DNA of 64,000 nucleotides from Candidatus Neomarinimicrobiota bacterium. Its GTDB lineage: Bacteria; Fidelibacterota; Marinisomatia; Marinisomatales; S15-B10. Positions within the stretch are counted from its first letter, which is position 1. The number at the start of each line of letters is the position of its first letter. Location of the stretch: positions 1 to 64,000 of the forward strand of contig DTTI01000069.1 in NCBI GenBank assembly GCA_012964825.1, given 5' to 3'. Positions 51,701-59,826 of this stretch are shown here, in pieces. The notes beneath the pieces were generated by a model, which worked only from the letters and a program-made list of their open reading frames with translations, did no database searches and was not told the DNA's origin. A program made the translations under genes and the position numbers.

Positions 51701-53104
51701 TTAGACAAAGCCAATAATGAGATACAGTATGGAGACCACCGCTGCCACGGAAAGGGCATAAGGCAGTTGCGTCCGGACGTGGTCAATATGATCACAGGCG
51801 CTTCCGAGAGAAGCTAGAACGGTCGTATCCGATAGAGGTGAGCAGTGATCGCCAAAGACGCCTCCTCCCCCCACAGCGGCAAAGGTACCCAAGACCACTG
51901 TGCTGAACGTTTCGCCGCTGAACTGATACGCCAGCGGCAGTGCAATCGGGATCATAATGGCGTAGGTCCCCCAAGACGTCCCTGTTGCAAAGCTGATAAA
52001 AGCACTGAGAAAGAACGTCATGAGAGGGAGAAGCTCTGGTGTCAGCCAGTGCTCAGTGGCTCCAACGACATACTGGGCCGTCCCCATCTCTTTACTCAAA
52101 AGGTTGATACAGTACGCAAGAGCCAGTATCATGACCGCCGGCATAACGCCTTTCACACCAGCCAACACAGATTTCATCAGTCCACTCAACGGGTCCACCT
52201 TCTGTAACCATAGGACGATCCCAAGGACAGCAGCAGCCAGCATATAGCTCTCCAGTACCTTTGCAGTGCCGAGAGTGATGAAAGTTCCTATGTTGATAGT
52301 GACAATGATGGTGACAGGAAGAAAAAAGTTGAGAAAAGGGTTTGTTTTGGAGGCATCGGCTGGCGCCAGATCTGTCAGCTCTTTTCCCATCATGGGAACT
52401 GCACCATCCCGAAGTACTTTTCCTTCCTTGTAAGCTCTTTCCTCCGCTTTTTTCATGGGGCCGAATTCAGGGATGAATCTTACAGCAATAAGCCCTACCA
52501 TTATGATGGTCAGGAGTCCGTAGAAATTATACGGGATACTCCTGAGAAAAACGGCCATGGCCATATCTCTGTCAACAATACCAGCGGTACCCACGGACAG
52601 TCCCCCCATGTAGACAGCCCAGCTGGTAATGGGGATGATGGAAAGGAGCGGTGCCGCTGTAGAATCACAGATATAGGCAAGTTTTTCCCGAGAGATCCGG
52701 AATTTATCGGTGATATTCCGCATGACGGGTCCAACAAAAAGAGGTGTGAAGTAGTCGCTAAAAAAAATGGTGATGCCCATTCCCCATCCCAGAAGATTGA
52801 CCTGTCGGCGGTTTTTCACCCACGTTCCGGCCCGCTCAGTGAACATAATGATAGCACCGGACCGCTGGAGAAAGGCTACAAGGATACCAATACAAAATTC
52901 GATGAGACAGATCCATATGAAGTCCTCATTCCCCAGTGCCCGGACAAGAAACGGCGGGAACCCGGCAATCCCCTCTCCCATCATGAGGATTCCTACAAAA
53001 CAGGCGATGAGGAGGCTGATAATAGCATCGCGGGTGATAAAAGCGAGGCCTACCGCCAGAAGGGGCGGGATAATGGAGGTCCAGTGGGGATCAGACGGTA
53101 TCAC
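51701..53104 (-). CDS. NhaC-type Na+/H+ antiporter
   Basis: The 467-residue inner-membrane protein has about 11 membrane segments. Visible family features are FISFATGTSWGTYAIMIPIA and FGDHCSPLSDTTVLASLGS, characteristic of the NhaC and related antiporter group. It exchanges Na+ for H+ or an organic acid. I chose GTG at 53104, two bases after the aminotransferase stop; the longer reading overlaps that gene by 64 bases. Position between an aminotransferase and a dehydrogenase suggests it may instead exchange an amino or organic acid. Confidence 0.9.
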   Translation of the reverse strand: MIPSDPHWTSIIPPLLAVGLAFITRDAIISLLIACFVGILMMGEGIAGFPPFLVRALGNEDFIWICLIEFCIGILVAFLQRSGAIIMFTERAGTWVKNRRQVNLLGWGMGITIFFSDYFTPLFVGPVMRNITDKFRISREKLAYICDSTAAPLLSIIPITSWAVYMGGLSVGTAGIVDRDMAMAVFLRSIPYNFYGLLTIIMVGLIAVRFIPEFGPMKKAEERAYKEGKVLRDGAVPMMGKELTDLAPADASKTNPFLNFFLPVTIIVTINIGTFITLGTAKVLESYMLAAAVLGIVLWLQKVDPLSGLMKSVLAGVKGVMPAVMILALAYCINLLSKEMGTAQYVVGATEHWLTPELLPLMTFFLSAFISFATGTSWGTYAIMIPIALPLAYQFSGETFSTVVLGTFAAVGGGGVFGDHCSPLSDTTVLASLGSACDHIDHVRTQLPYALSVAAVVSILYLIIGFV

Positions 53105-53106
53105 GC

Positions 53107-54354
53107 TCAGCCCGAGTGTGACTTCACCCAGTTTGCCAAGCGCTCTATCCCCTCCAGTACTCTGGGACACTGTTCTTCCAAGAATTGATCAGAAACAGCG
53201 GCGCCAGCAGCGGCCATGGCTTCACCACCATCAAAGATAACATAGGCGAGACGGGCGGTCATCTCTTCCTCCGGACGCATGAACGCTTCTCCCGACAAAA
53301 GGACCACGCCTGTCTCTTCCAGCACTTTTTCACACAAGGCATCGCTGGTTCTTATCCCTCTGGGTGAGATAGGTGAAAAATCGAGAAATAGATAGAAGGC
53401 ACCCGCCGGTGAGCAAAGCTTAAGGCCTGTGTCGTGCAATCTCTTGGCGCAGTGGCACCCCAGTGCTTTCAGTATCCGTCGGGAAGCCGAGAGGTACGCT
53501 TCGATCTCTTTTCCGCCGCTGTAGGCGGTAACTGCGGCGTACTGGATGGGTGCACTCACGGTGGAATAAGTCTCGCTGGCAACAGAGCTCATGGCTTCCT
53601 GAAGCCATGACAGTTCTTTGGGAAAGATGAATGTCCCGAGCCGCCATCCGCCAGCACCACACCATTTGGAAAGTCCTGAGCTGATGATGGTCCCTTCAGG
53701 GTAATATCTTGCCAGTGACTGGTGAGCGCCATCATGATGGAGTTCCCCGTAAATCTCATCTGAGAGTACAATAATGTCCCGTTCTCTAGCTACTGTGGCC
53801 AGTGCCTCCAGCTCAGCCTGTGAATAGGTAGTCCCATGAGGATTTCCGGGATAATTTATAATAAGCAGTTTCGGGTTGGAATCGGTGACCTCGGAAGCTA
53901 ACCGATCTGACGACAGGAGCCAACGGTCAGCGGAAGTGGTGTGGATGAGCCGGATGTTCCGCCCGAGTATTTCACCGTGAGGGACATAAGAGACCCAGCA
54001 CGGTGTCGGTATCAATACTTCGGCCTCGAGGCAAAGCTGCATCAGAAACATCAGCTCCTTGGAGCCGGGACCGATCATCACCTGCTCCTCGGTAAAGCTG
54101 ATTCCTTCCTTTCCACCATGGAATGCAGCCACGGCCTCTCTCAGCTCGGGAAACCCCTGAACAGGAAGGTATGATTTCCGGCTGACATTCTCCACGAGGG
54201 CATCAGTCACTATTTGCGGAACCGGGAAAGGCGACTCCCCAAAACCGAAACGGAACAACTCCCGCCCTTCCGCCTCCAAGGCGACGCTCAGCTCATTGAT
54301 CCCGAGAGTAGGTGATTTTCTCCGGCCTTGTACATTTGGATTAACTTTATGCAT
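53107..54354 (-). CDS. Class I/II pyridoxal-phosphate aminotransferase
   Basis: The 415-residue cytoplasmic enzyme has the usual landmarks: ELSVALEAEGRELFRFGFGE at the start, YPGNPHGTTYSQAELEAL, SDEIYGEL (PLP contact) and the lysine in SSGLSKWCGAGGWRLG. The substrate is an amino acid of unknown type. It lies between a sulfatase and an NhaC-type antiporter and is probably cotranscribed with both (gap 23 nt upstream). The order of genes is compatible with amino-acid degradation. Confidence 0.93.
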   Translation of the reverse strand: MHKVNPNVQGRRKSPTLGINELSVALEAEGRELFRFGFGESPFPVPQIVTDALVENVSRKSYLPVQGFPELREAVAAFHGGKEGISFTEEQVMIGPGSKELMFLMQLCLEAEVLIPTPCWVSYVPHGEILGRNIRLIHTTSADRWLLSSDRLASEVTDSNPKLLIINYPGNPHGTTYSQAELEALATVARERDIIVLSDEIYGELHHDGAHQSLARYYPEGTIISSGLSKWCGAGGWRLGTFIFPKELSWLQEAMSSVASETYSTVSAPIQYAAVTAYSGGKEIEAYLSASRRILKALGCHCAKRLHDTGLKLCSPAGAFYLFLDFSPISPRGIRTSDALCEKVLEETGVVLLSGEAFMRPEEEMTARLAYVIFDGGEAMAAAGAAVSDQFLEEQCPRVLEGIERLANWVKSHSG

Positions 54355-54377
54355 TGCTAAGAAAATCTATCTGTTTC

Positions 54378-55844
54378 TCAGGAACCACGCCAATCCGGGT
54401 TCGGTTTTGGCATGTTTGCGTCAACATCTTCGAGCCAGGCTTTCAACTCAGCCATCAGTGCCGTCGCTATTTCGGGGTGAGTCTTCACCAAATTGTTTTG
54501 TTCACCTAGATCATTATTCAAATTGTACAATTCCACTGAGTCATCTTCAAACCACAGGATCAATTTATAGTCCCCTTTCCGTACTGCTGCTGCGGGGGTA
54601 GCACCAGAACCAGAATAGTGTGGGAAATGCCAGAACAATGTTTCTCTGTCCAGTGGTACATTATCTTTTATTGACGGCCATAGATTTTCACCGCCCACAT
54701 GTTGTTCCGGTATCAAATCCAATCCAGTCATATCAAGCAGTGTTGGGAGCAAATCAGTCGAAACGCTCGGTTGATGATTGACAGTTTCTGCCTCAATCTT
54801 CCCGGGCCACCGGATGATAAACGGAATTCGAATCCCCCCTTCATACACCCACGCCTTGCCCGCCCTCAATGGCAAGTTAGATGTGGGCATCCATGTTTTC
54901 CCGCCTGAGAGTGTAGAAAGTCCTCCATTGTCAGATAAAAAAACCAGAATTGTATTTTCGGCCAAACCCAGTTCATCCAGCGCCTTGACTATCTCCCCGA
55001 CACCTTCATCAGTAGATTCAATCATTCCAGCATAGACTGGGTTATCCTGTTTCAGTTTATTGAGTGTGCCGTTTTTCTCTTCATGGAACTCTGGCTCCTC
55101 CGGAACCAGATAGCGGGAAGCTTTTTCTCTATATTTCTCAATTTTCTCTTCCTTCGCCACAATAGGTGAATGGACCGTATAGTATCCCAGCATCAGCACA
55201 AATGGCTTATCCTGATATATCTCCAAGAATTTGATCGCCTCAGAAGTTAAGCGATCGGTCAGGTGCTCTCCTTCATATCCATCTTCAAGATCAGGAATGT
55301 TCAATCGAGGTCGTTTAGCGTTCTTGTAAGGGAAAAAATATGCTCCTGGTGTGCCCCCTCGGTTAGTGGCCAGATTGAATTGAAAACCGTGATGTTGAGG
55401 GAAAGATAACGTATCTCCCAAATGCCACTTTCCAATATAGCCCGTCATGTAGCCGGCATCAGAGAATACTTCCCCAAGCGAATATTCATCAAAAGGTAGG
55501 TGTTCGAAGTTGTCTGCCGGCAAAAGATTCCCCACCTGTGTCCCGCCAATCCAGTTTGTTATTTTCAGTCTCGCCGGGCTGACACCGGTCATGATACTTG
55601 CCCGGGTGGGAGAGCAGTTCGTGCCAGCTGTGTAGAATTGAGTGAACTTCATCCCTTCAGCAGCCAACTGATCAATGTTAGGCGTCTCATAGAAGGTGCT
55701 CCCGTAGCTGCCTAGATCAGACCAGCCGAGGTCGTCCACCAGAATTATCACTACATTGGGCTTATGGTATGGAGCGTCACAACCAATCAACAATATAAAA
55801 CAGATTCCAATGAGCCAATTGTGAGGGAAACGGTGAAATGTCAC
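54378..55844 (-). CDS. Sulfatase lipoprotein
   Basis: The 488-residue sulfatase has a lipoprotein signal (NWLIGICFILLIGC). The metal site is NVVIILVDDLGWSDLG. The formylglycine motif is NCSPTRASIMTG (CxPxR). The metal-binding DNGGL is in FLSDNGGLSTL. Maturation needs a formylglycine-generating enzyme, which is not in this window. It would desulfate a sulfated ester, probably an algal or marine glycan, outside the cytoplasm. Placing it in an operon of amino-acid genes (symporter, aminotransferase) is unexpected. Confidence 0.93.
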   Translation of the reverse strand: MTFHRFPHNWLIGICFILLIGCDAPYHKPNVVIILVDDLGWSDLGSYGSTFYETPNIDQLAAEGMKFTQFYTAGTNCSPTRASIMTGVSPARLKITNWIGGTQVGNLLPADNFEHLPFDEYSLGEVFSDAGYMTGYIGKWHLGDTLSFPQHHGFQFNLATNRGGTPGAYFFPYKNAKRPRLNIPDLEDGYEGEHLTDRLTSEAIKFLEIYQDKPFVLMLGYYTVHSPIVAKEEKIEKYREKASRYLVPEEPEFHEEKNGTLNKLKQDNPVYAGMIESTDEGVGEIVKALDELGLAENTILVFLSDNGGLSTLSGGKTWMPTSNLPLRAGKAWVYEGGIRIPFIIRWPGKIEAETVNHQPSVSTDLLPTLLDMTGLDLIPEQHVGGENLWPSIKDNVPLDRETLFWHFPHYSGSGATPAAAVRKGDYKLILWFEDDSVELYNLNNDLGEQNNLVKTHPEIATALMAELKAWLEDVDANMPKPNPDWRGS

Positions 55845-55859
55845 AATTTGGACAGCAAT

Positions 55860-57332
55860 CTATGCCTCTACGCAGGCCTTAACACGATCCCTGGGATCAG
55901 GCTGTGTCAGGAGACTCACAACCACCAGAACAAGAGTATTCAGCGTCAACCCATAAACGCCCTCATGCATCCCAGCAAAGGGCGAAAACTCCGGATTGAG
56001 TCGAAAGAAAGTGTTCACCACAATACCTGTAACAAGACCGGCCAGGGCGCCGGCTTTTGTGGCACGGGGCCAGTAGAAAGTAGCAAACACAAGTGGAAAT
56101 ATCTGAACGATCCCGCCATACGCCATGAGAAGCAGATCCACCAACCCCTGGTCCAGGACCAGGGCTAATCCATAAGCGGTAATTCCCAGCATAACAACAA
56201 CAAGGCGAATATAGAACCGTTGCCGGGCATCATCTATTTTCATGCCAAGGCCACTTACAAGGCCGTCCCTGACAGCGATGGAGCCGGCAGAGTGGAGAAT
56301 GGCGTCACCGGTAGACATGGACGCCGCTAGCGTCCCGGCGCAGACCAGCCCCACCAAAACCGGCGAAAGTGTCAATTCCCTGAGTAAAAAGGGGACAATA
56401 CTATCGGCAGGATTAACCCCGGGGTATTTTAGTACACCGGAAAAACCGATGAGAAGAATTGGTATGAGGAAGATCTGGAATGTTGGATACATGACCACTG
56501 TCCGTCGTAGCGACCGATCACTCTTAGCTGCAAAGCTCCTCATAAAAAGGTGGGGCCACATCATGAAACCAAGACCGGAAACAACTATGGATGAGCTGAA
56601 GGCGGCCCACGTCCACGGGTCACCGGCGGCGTCAAGTCCGGGAGCCACCAGCATCTGCGCCTTGTCACTGTTTGCTATCTGTTCAAACATGGGTCCCACA
56701 CCACCGTAAAGTTTTATGGGGAGATATAGCCCCAAAAACCAGGCGATAACCATCATGAACATCCCCTGGAACATGTTGGTCCATCCCACACCAAGTACAC
56801 CACTAAATACCACATAGATAATGACCACAGCATAAGAAAGGCCTGCTCCAACGGCAAAGGGGACACGACCGTCCGTGATCGTTTCGAGAATCAGTCCCGC
56901 TCCTTTCATCTGGATCACGATGTAAGGCAGAAAGGCTCCGGCGCTCAACAGTGTCAGAATGATAGACAGTGCCCGGCTGTCAAACCGGTATGCCAGCACC
57001 TCTGCCTGCGTCACAAATCCAAACTTCTCTCCCAGTCGCCGGACCCTCGGTCCAAAAAAATAGAGCGGTACTACACCGACGATTCCGTAAGCAAGAATAT
57101 AAAGAGATGCAACACCCCGTGAGTAGGCCCACCCAGGACCGCCCAGAAAGGCAAAAGAAGAAAAGATGGAGGCACCCATAACAAAGTAAAGGACAACAGT
57201 ATTCATAGAGCGATCCGCCGCCACGAAACCGGTAACGCTCTTTGAGACCCGAAAACCGGACATGATACCCGTAGCCAGCGTCACCGCAAGGTAGGCCAGA
57301 CAAATCAGGAGTGCGATGAGCCACCCTTCCAT
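55860..57332 (-). CDS. Sodium:solute symporter family transporter
   Basis: The 490-residue transporter has 13 or so membrane segments and the solute:sodium symporter pattern (start SGFRVSKSVTGFVAADRSMN and LGGPGWAYSRGVASLYILAYG). It takes up an organic substrate with Na+. The ATG follows the TAA of the small membrane protein without any gap, so the two are coupled. The sulfatase gene follows after 15 nt. Confidence 0.93.
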   Translation of the reverse strand: MEGWLIALLICLAYLAVTLATGIMSGFRVSKSVTGFVAADRSMNTVVLYFVMGASIFSSFAFLGGPGWAYSRGVASLYILAYGIVGVVPLYFFGPRVRRLGEKFGFVTQAEVLAYRFDSRALSIILTLLSAGAFLPYIVIQMKGAGLILETITDGRVPFAVGAGLSYAVVIIYVVFSGVLGVGWTNMFQGMFMMVIAWFLGLYLPIKLYGGVGPMFEQIANSDKAQMLVAPGLDAAGDPWTWAAFSSSIVVSGLGFMMWPHLFMRSFAAKSDRSLRRTVVMYPTFQIFLIPILLIGFSGVLKYPGVNPADSIVPFLLRELTLSPVLVGLVCAGTLAASMSTGDAILHSAGSIAVRDGLVSGLGMKIDDARQRFYIRLVVVMLGITAYGLALVLDQGLVDLLLMAYGGIVQIFPLVFATFYWPRATKAGALAGLVTGIVVNTFFRLNPEFSPFAGMHEGVYGLTLNTLVLVVVSLLTQPDPRDRVKACVEA

Positions 57333-57578
57333 TTAGTTTTCCTCTGGTTCAGACCGGTAGAGCAGTACCAGCCCAAGAAAAATGGCTACAACAGCCAGTA
57401 CCATCCAGAACATGAGAAAGGGAAGGCCCAGAACCATGGGGTAGATCCCCCACACTTTCGGCCACGGGAACAAAATGGCAGAGACGGCCGCGGCATAGAT
57501 AATGAGAAAAAGAGTCCGGGTTCGCCTGTATTTAGGGGCATCAGAGGGTGAGAAAAAGTGCAGTCCAAGCTTATTCAT
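57333..57578 (-). CDS. DUF3311-like small membrane protein
   Basis: The 81-residue protein has two membrane segments (about 23-40 and 47-70). The region YPMVLGLPFLMFWMVLAVVA resembles DUF3311, small proteins regularly encoded just before sodium:solute symporters. It probably assists the symporter encoded next to it. It is the first gene of the operon reaching to 50521. Confidence 0.85.
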   Translation of the reverse strand: MNKLGLHFFSPSDAPKYRRTRTLFLIIYAAAVSAILFPWPKVWGIYPMVLGLPFLMFWMVLAVVAIFLGLVLLYRSEPEEN

Positions 57579-57670
57579 AGGTGCTCATCCATACTGATAT
57601 TTATGTGAAGAAAGATGGAACATAATGGTTCAGGCTGACAATCGCAAAGGAGACTGTGGCACACCGAAAT

Positions 57671-57696
57671 AAAAAAGCCCTCACTGGGAGGGCTTT
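57671..57696 (-). terminator. Intrinsic terminator downstream of the 217-residue gene
   Basis: AAAGCCCTC (57674-57682) and GAGGGCTTT (57688-57696) form a 9-bp stem with a 5-nt loop. On the minus strand a T run covers 57671-57676. It lies 37 nt past the stop at 57734. Confidence 0.9.
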
Positions 57697-57733
57697 ATCA
57701 TTGAGATAGTTTTGAAATACGTCTTAGGTAATC

Positions 57734-58387
57734 CTAACCGATTAACCCTGGGTCACCAGTGTTATCAGTTGGTGTTGACCCCTCCCCGCCTAAATTCACC
57801 TCTGTCTTGAGGAAAAAAAGCATCAGAAGACCCAAGACCATGATGACGCCAAAGGTCAAGGCCGTGGTTGCCATTGGGACGGAGTTGTCAATAGAAACGG
57901 TGTCCAGAAGGTTCAGCTTTACTCTAGCAATCTCAATCCCAAAATCTTCCAGATATTTCAGCACTTCCATCCTGTAGAGCTGATCGGTTTCCAGATCGTA
58001 ACGCACCACATTACCCACCAGCATAACTCTATTCTCATGTTGGGATTGATTCTCCAGCATGGCAAAAAAGAGATGGTCAGCTCCTGCCTGTGTCGCTGCA
58101 CGCTTTAACAATCCCAGGTCCGACGTTCCGATGACACTATCCACTGCGGCTTCTCCCAATGCATCTTTCACAGGGTTGGGGCCTATGTAGAGGATCCCTT
58201 GCTGCTCAGAGAAAAGATTGTGGAATTTTAGATTGATCCTGGCATGATGAATTTCAGGGATCTCTTCCAGCCGAGTACCCACAAACGCCACCACAGGCTT
58301 TCTCTTTTTCTCAACTCCGTAAAGAAATGGGTAGGCCAGAAAAGTCAATAGCACCACAGTTATGAAATTTCTTCCCACAATAATCAT
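57734..58387 (-). CDS. Hypothetical protein with N-terminal signal and C-terminal membrane segment
   Basis: The 217-residue protein has a hydrophobic N-terminus (about 8-23) and a strong membrane segment at about residues 173-192 (ALTFGVIMVLGLLMLFFL), followed by a short polar tail. The middle part (30-165) looks soluble and alternates strands and helices, with VVAFVGTRLEE near the start and GADHLFFAMLE later. I recognise no family, though the fold hints at lipoprotein-like or bacterial secretin-adjacent domains. It lies alone between two terminators. Confidence 0.75.
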   Translation of the reverse strand: MIIVGRNFITVVLLTFLAYPFLYGVEKKRKPVVAFVGTRLEEIPEIHHARINLKFHNLFSEQQGILYIGPNPVKDALGEAAVDSVIGTSDLGLLKRAATQAGADHLFFAMLENQSQHENRVMLVGNVVRYDLETDQLYRMEVLKYLEDFGIEIARVKLNLLDTVSIDNSVPMATTALTFGVIMVLGLLMLFFLKTEVNLGGEGSTPTDNTGDPGLIG

Positions 58388-58422
58388 AAAAAAATTTACA
58401 GTGAAATGTCCTTTTACTTATA

Positions 58423-58457
58423 AAAAAAACGCGGACCCAAAAGGACCCGCGTTTTTA
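58423..58457. terminator. Intrinsic terminator downstream of the SusD gene
   Basis: AAAAACGCGG (58425-58434) and CCGCGTTTTT (58447-58456) pair, with further G-U and G-C pairs closing an inner loop of four bases. The A and T flanks make it usable in both directions. It lies just past the SusD stop codon. Confidence 0.9.
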
Positions 58458-58478
58458 CTTGCCAATCTTATAAAATCT

Positions 58479-59795
58479 TTAACCTGGCAATGGACAGTTC
58501 GGATTAGCCCTAATCTCCTTAATAGTGATAGGAAACAGGGTCCCTGGGCTTGACTTCGCCTCAAACTGAGTTTCCCACAGTAGGGAAGTCTCGCCAAAGC
58601 GATACATGTCAAGCATCCGTCTACCGGTGGCAAAGAGATTCACCCGGCGCTCATGCTTGATGGCATCGGCCACTGTTGCATTGCTGCCGTCGTATGGTGT
58701 CATGCCGGTTCTGTTCATGTTCAAGTGCGTAATGGCATCTGCATCATTACCAGCCATTTCAGCAAGCATTATATACAATTCAGCACCAGATATCATTGTA
58801 ATGGGGGCATAGTCAGTACCGCCACGATCTTTGAAAAAGTCGTTAACGATGGCCGCTATCCGCGGATCAGCGGGGCCCAAGGCGTTACCCTGAGGATCAA
58901 CCACATCGACACTGGCATCTGTATCTACTAGATCTGCTGGGAACGGGTCACCAATTCCATCAGGCCTTATGCCAAACTCAAGCTCTGAACGTCCGTTTAT
59001 CTGCCAGGAAAATCCGCTTCCCACAGTAGTGGAAGAGTACTCAATCTGATATTTTGAGGTCTCATCCCATGTGTTCAAGGCTGCTTCCGCATAGCTTTTG
59101 GCGTTGCTGTCCGTGACAAAGCCGCCACCATTGCCAATGACCGTATGAACCTGCTTATAGAAGTAGGCACGGGCCAACATGGCGTTAAAGCGAGCCTTCA
59201 TCTCAGAGCTTGACGTGGTTGACATCCCTTTTTTAAAGAGTTCAATAGCCTCGTCGTATACTCCCATCATGTTGCCCACACCGAAAGGACTGCCGGGGAT
59301 AGTTTTGTCTGAATACACAAAGTCCTCAAACCAGTCAGCAATGCACACCCGGACAACACCCGCATACAGATAGACCCTGGCCAGGTCTTCAACATTGCCT
59401 AGGACACCTTCACTCTGAAAGGCTTCAAGCGTTTTAATAGCTTGATCTGCCATCCAGCGCCCCTCGGTAATCGAGTTCCACTGTCCGTCTACAAACTCGT
59501 TGTAGACATCTGACATCTGACCTTTGTCAAGAGAACCCCAAGCGTCGCGAGAACCAATCCAGGTTGCCTCATCGCTCGACACTGAAATTGGGGCCAGCAT
59601 ATTACCAATCCCATTGCTGGTGGTGTTCAGAGCACCGTTTGCCATTGCAGCAGCCACAGCCGGATCTCCAAGATCAGACTCAACAAGTGCATTGGGGTTT
59701 TCGGAATCCATATCACAACCCACGGACACCAGGCTCAGCACCAGGATCCCGGGGATCATGAAAAAAGCCGACTGTTTTCTCAATTTGGCTAACAT
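58479..59795 (-). CDS. SusD/RagB-family outer-membrane lipoprotein
   Basis: The 438-residue protein has a lipoprotein signal (MIPGILVLSLVSVGC). The mature start carries DLGDPAVAAAMANGAL, and the helical TPR-like scaffold of SusD is visible in RWMADQAIKTLEAFQ and EMKARFNAMLARAYFYKQ. The C-terminal HERRVNLFATGRRMLDMYRFG is typical. It binds the ligand over its SusC partner on the cell surface. I chose the ATG at 59795, preceded by GGAGG. It lies 31 nt downstream of SusC; a strong terminator follows. The ligand is unknown because no glycoside hydrolase is near. Confidence 0.93.
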   Translation of the reverse strand: MLAKLRKQSAFFMIPGILVLSLVSVGCDMDSENPNALVESDLGDPAVAAAMANGALNTTSNGIGNMLAPISVSSDEATWIGSRDAWGSLDKGQMSDVYNEFVDGQWNSITEGRWMADQAIKTLEAFQSEGVLGNVEDLARVYLYAGVVRVCIADWFEDFVYSDKTIPGSPFGVGNMMGVYDEAIELFKKGMSTTSSSEMKARFNAMLARAYFYKQVHTVIGNGGGFVTDSNAKSYAEAALNTWDETSKYQIEYSSTTVGSGFSWQINGRSELEFGIRPDGIGDPFPADLVDTDASVDVVDPQGNALGPADPRIAAIVNDFFKDRGGTDYAPITMISGAELYIMLAEMAGNDADAITHLNMNRTGMTPYDGSNATVADAIKHERRVNLFATGRRMLDMYRFGETSLLWETQFEAKSSPGTLFPITIKEIRANPNCPLPG

Positions 59796-59826
59796 ATCAT
59801 TTCCTCCGATTTTCATTATCCTGATC

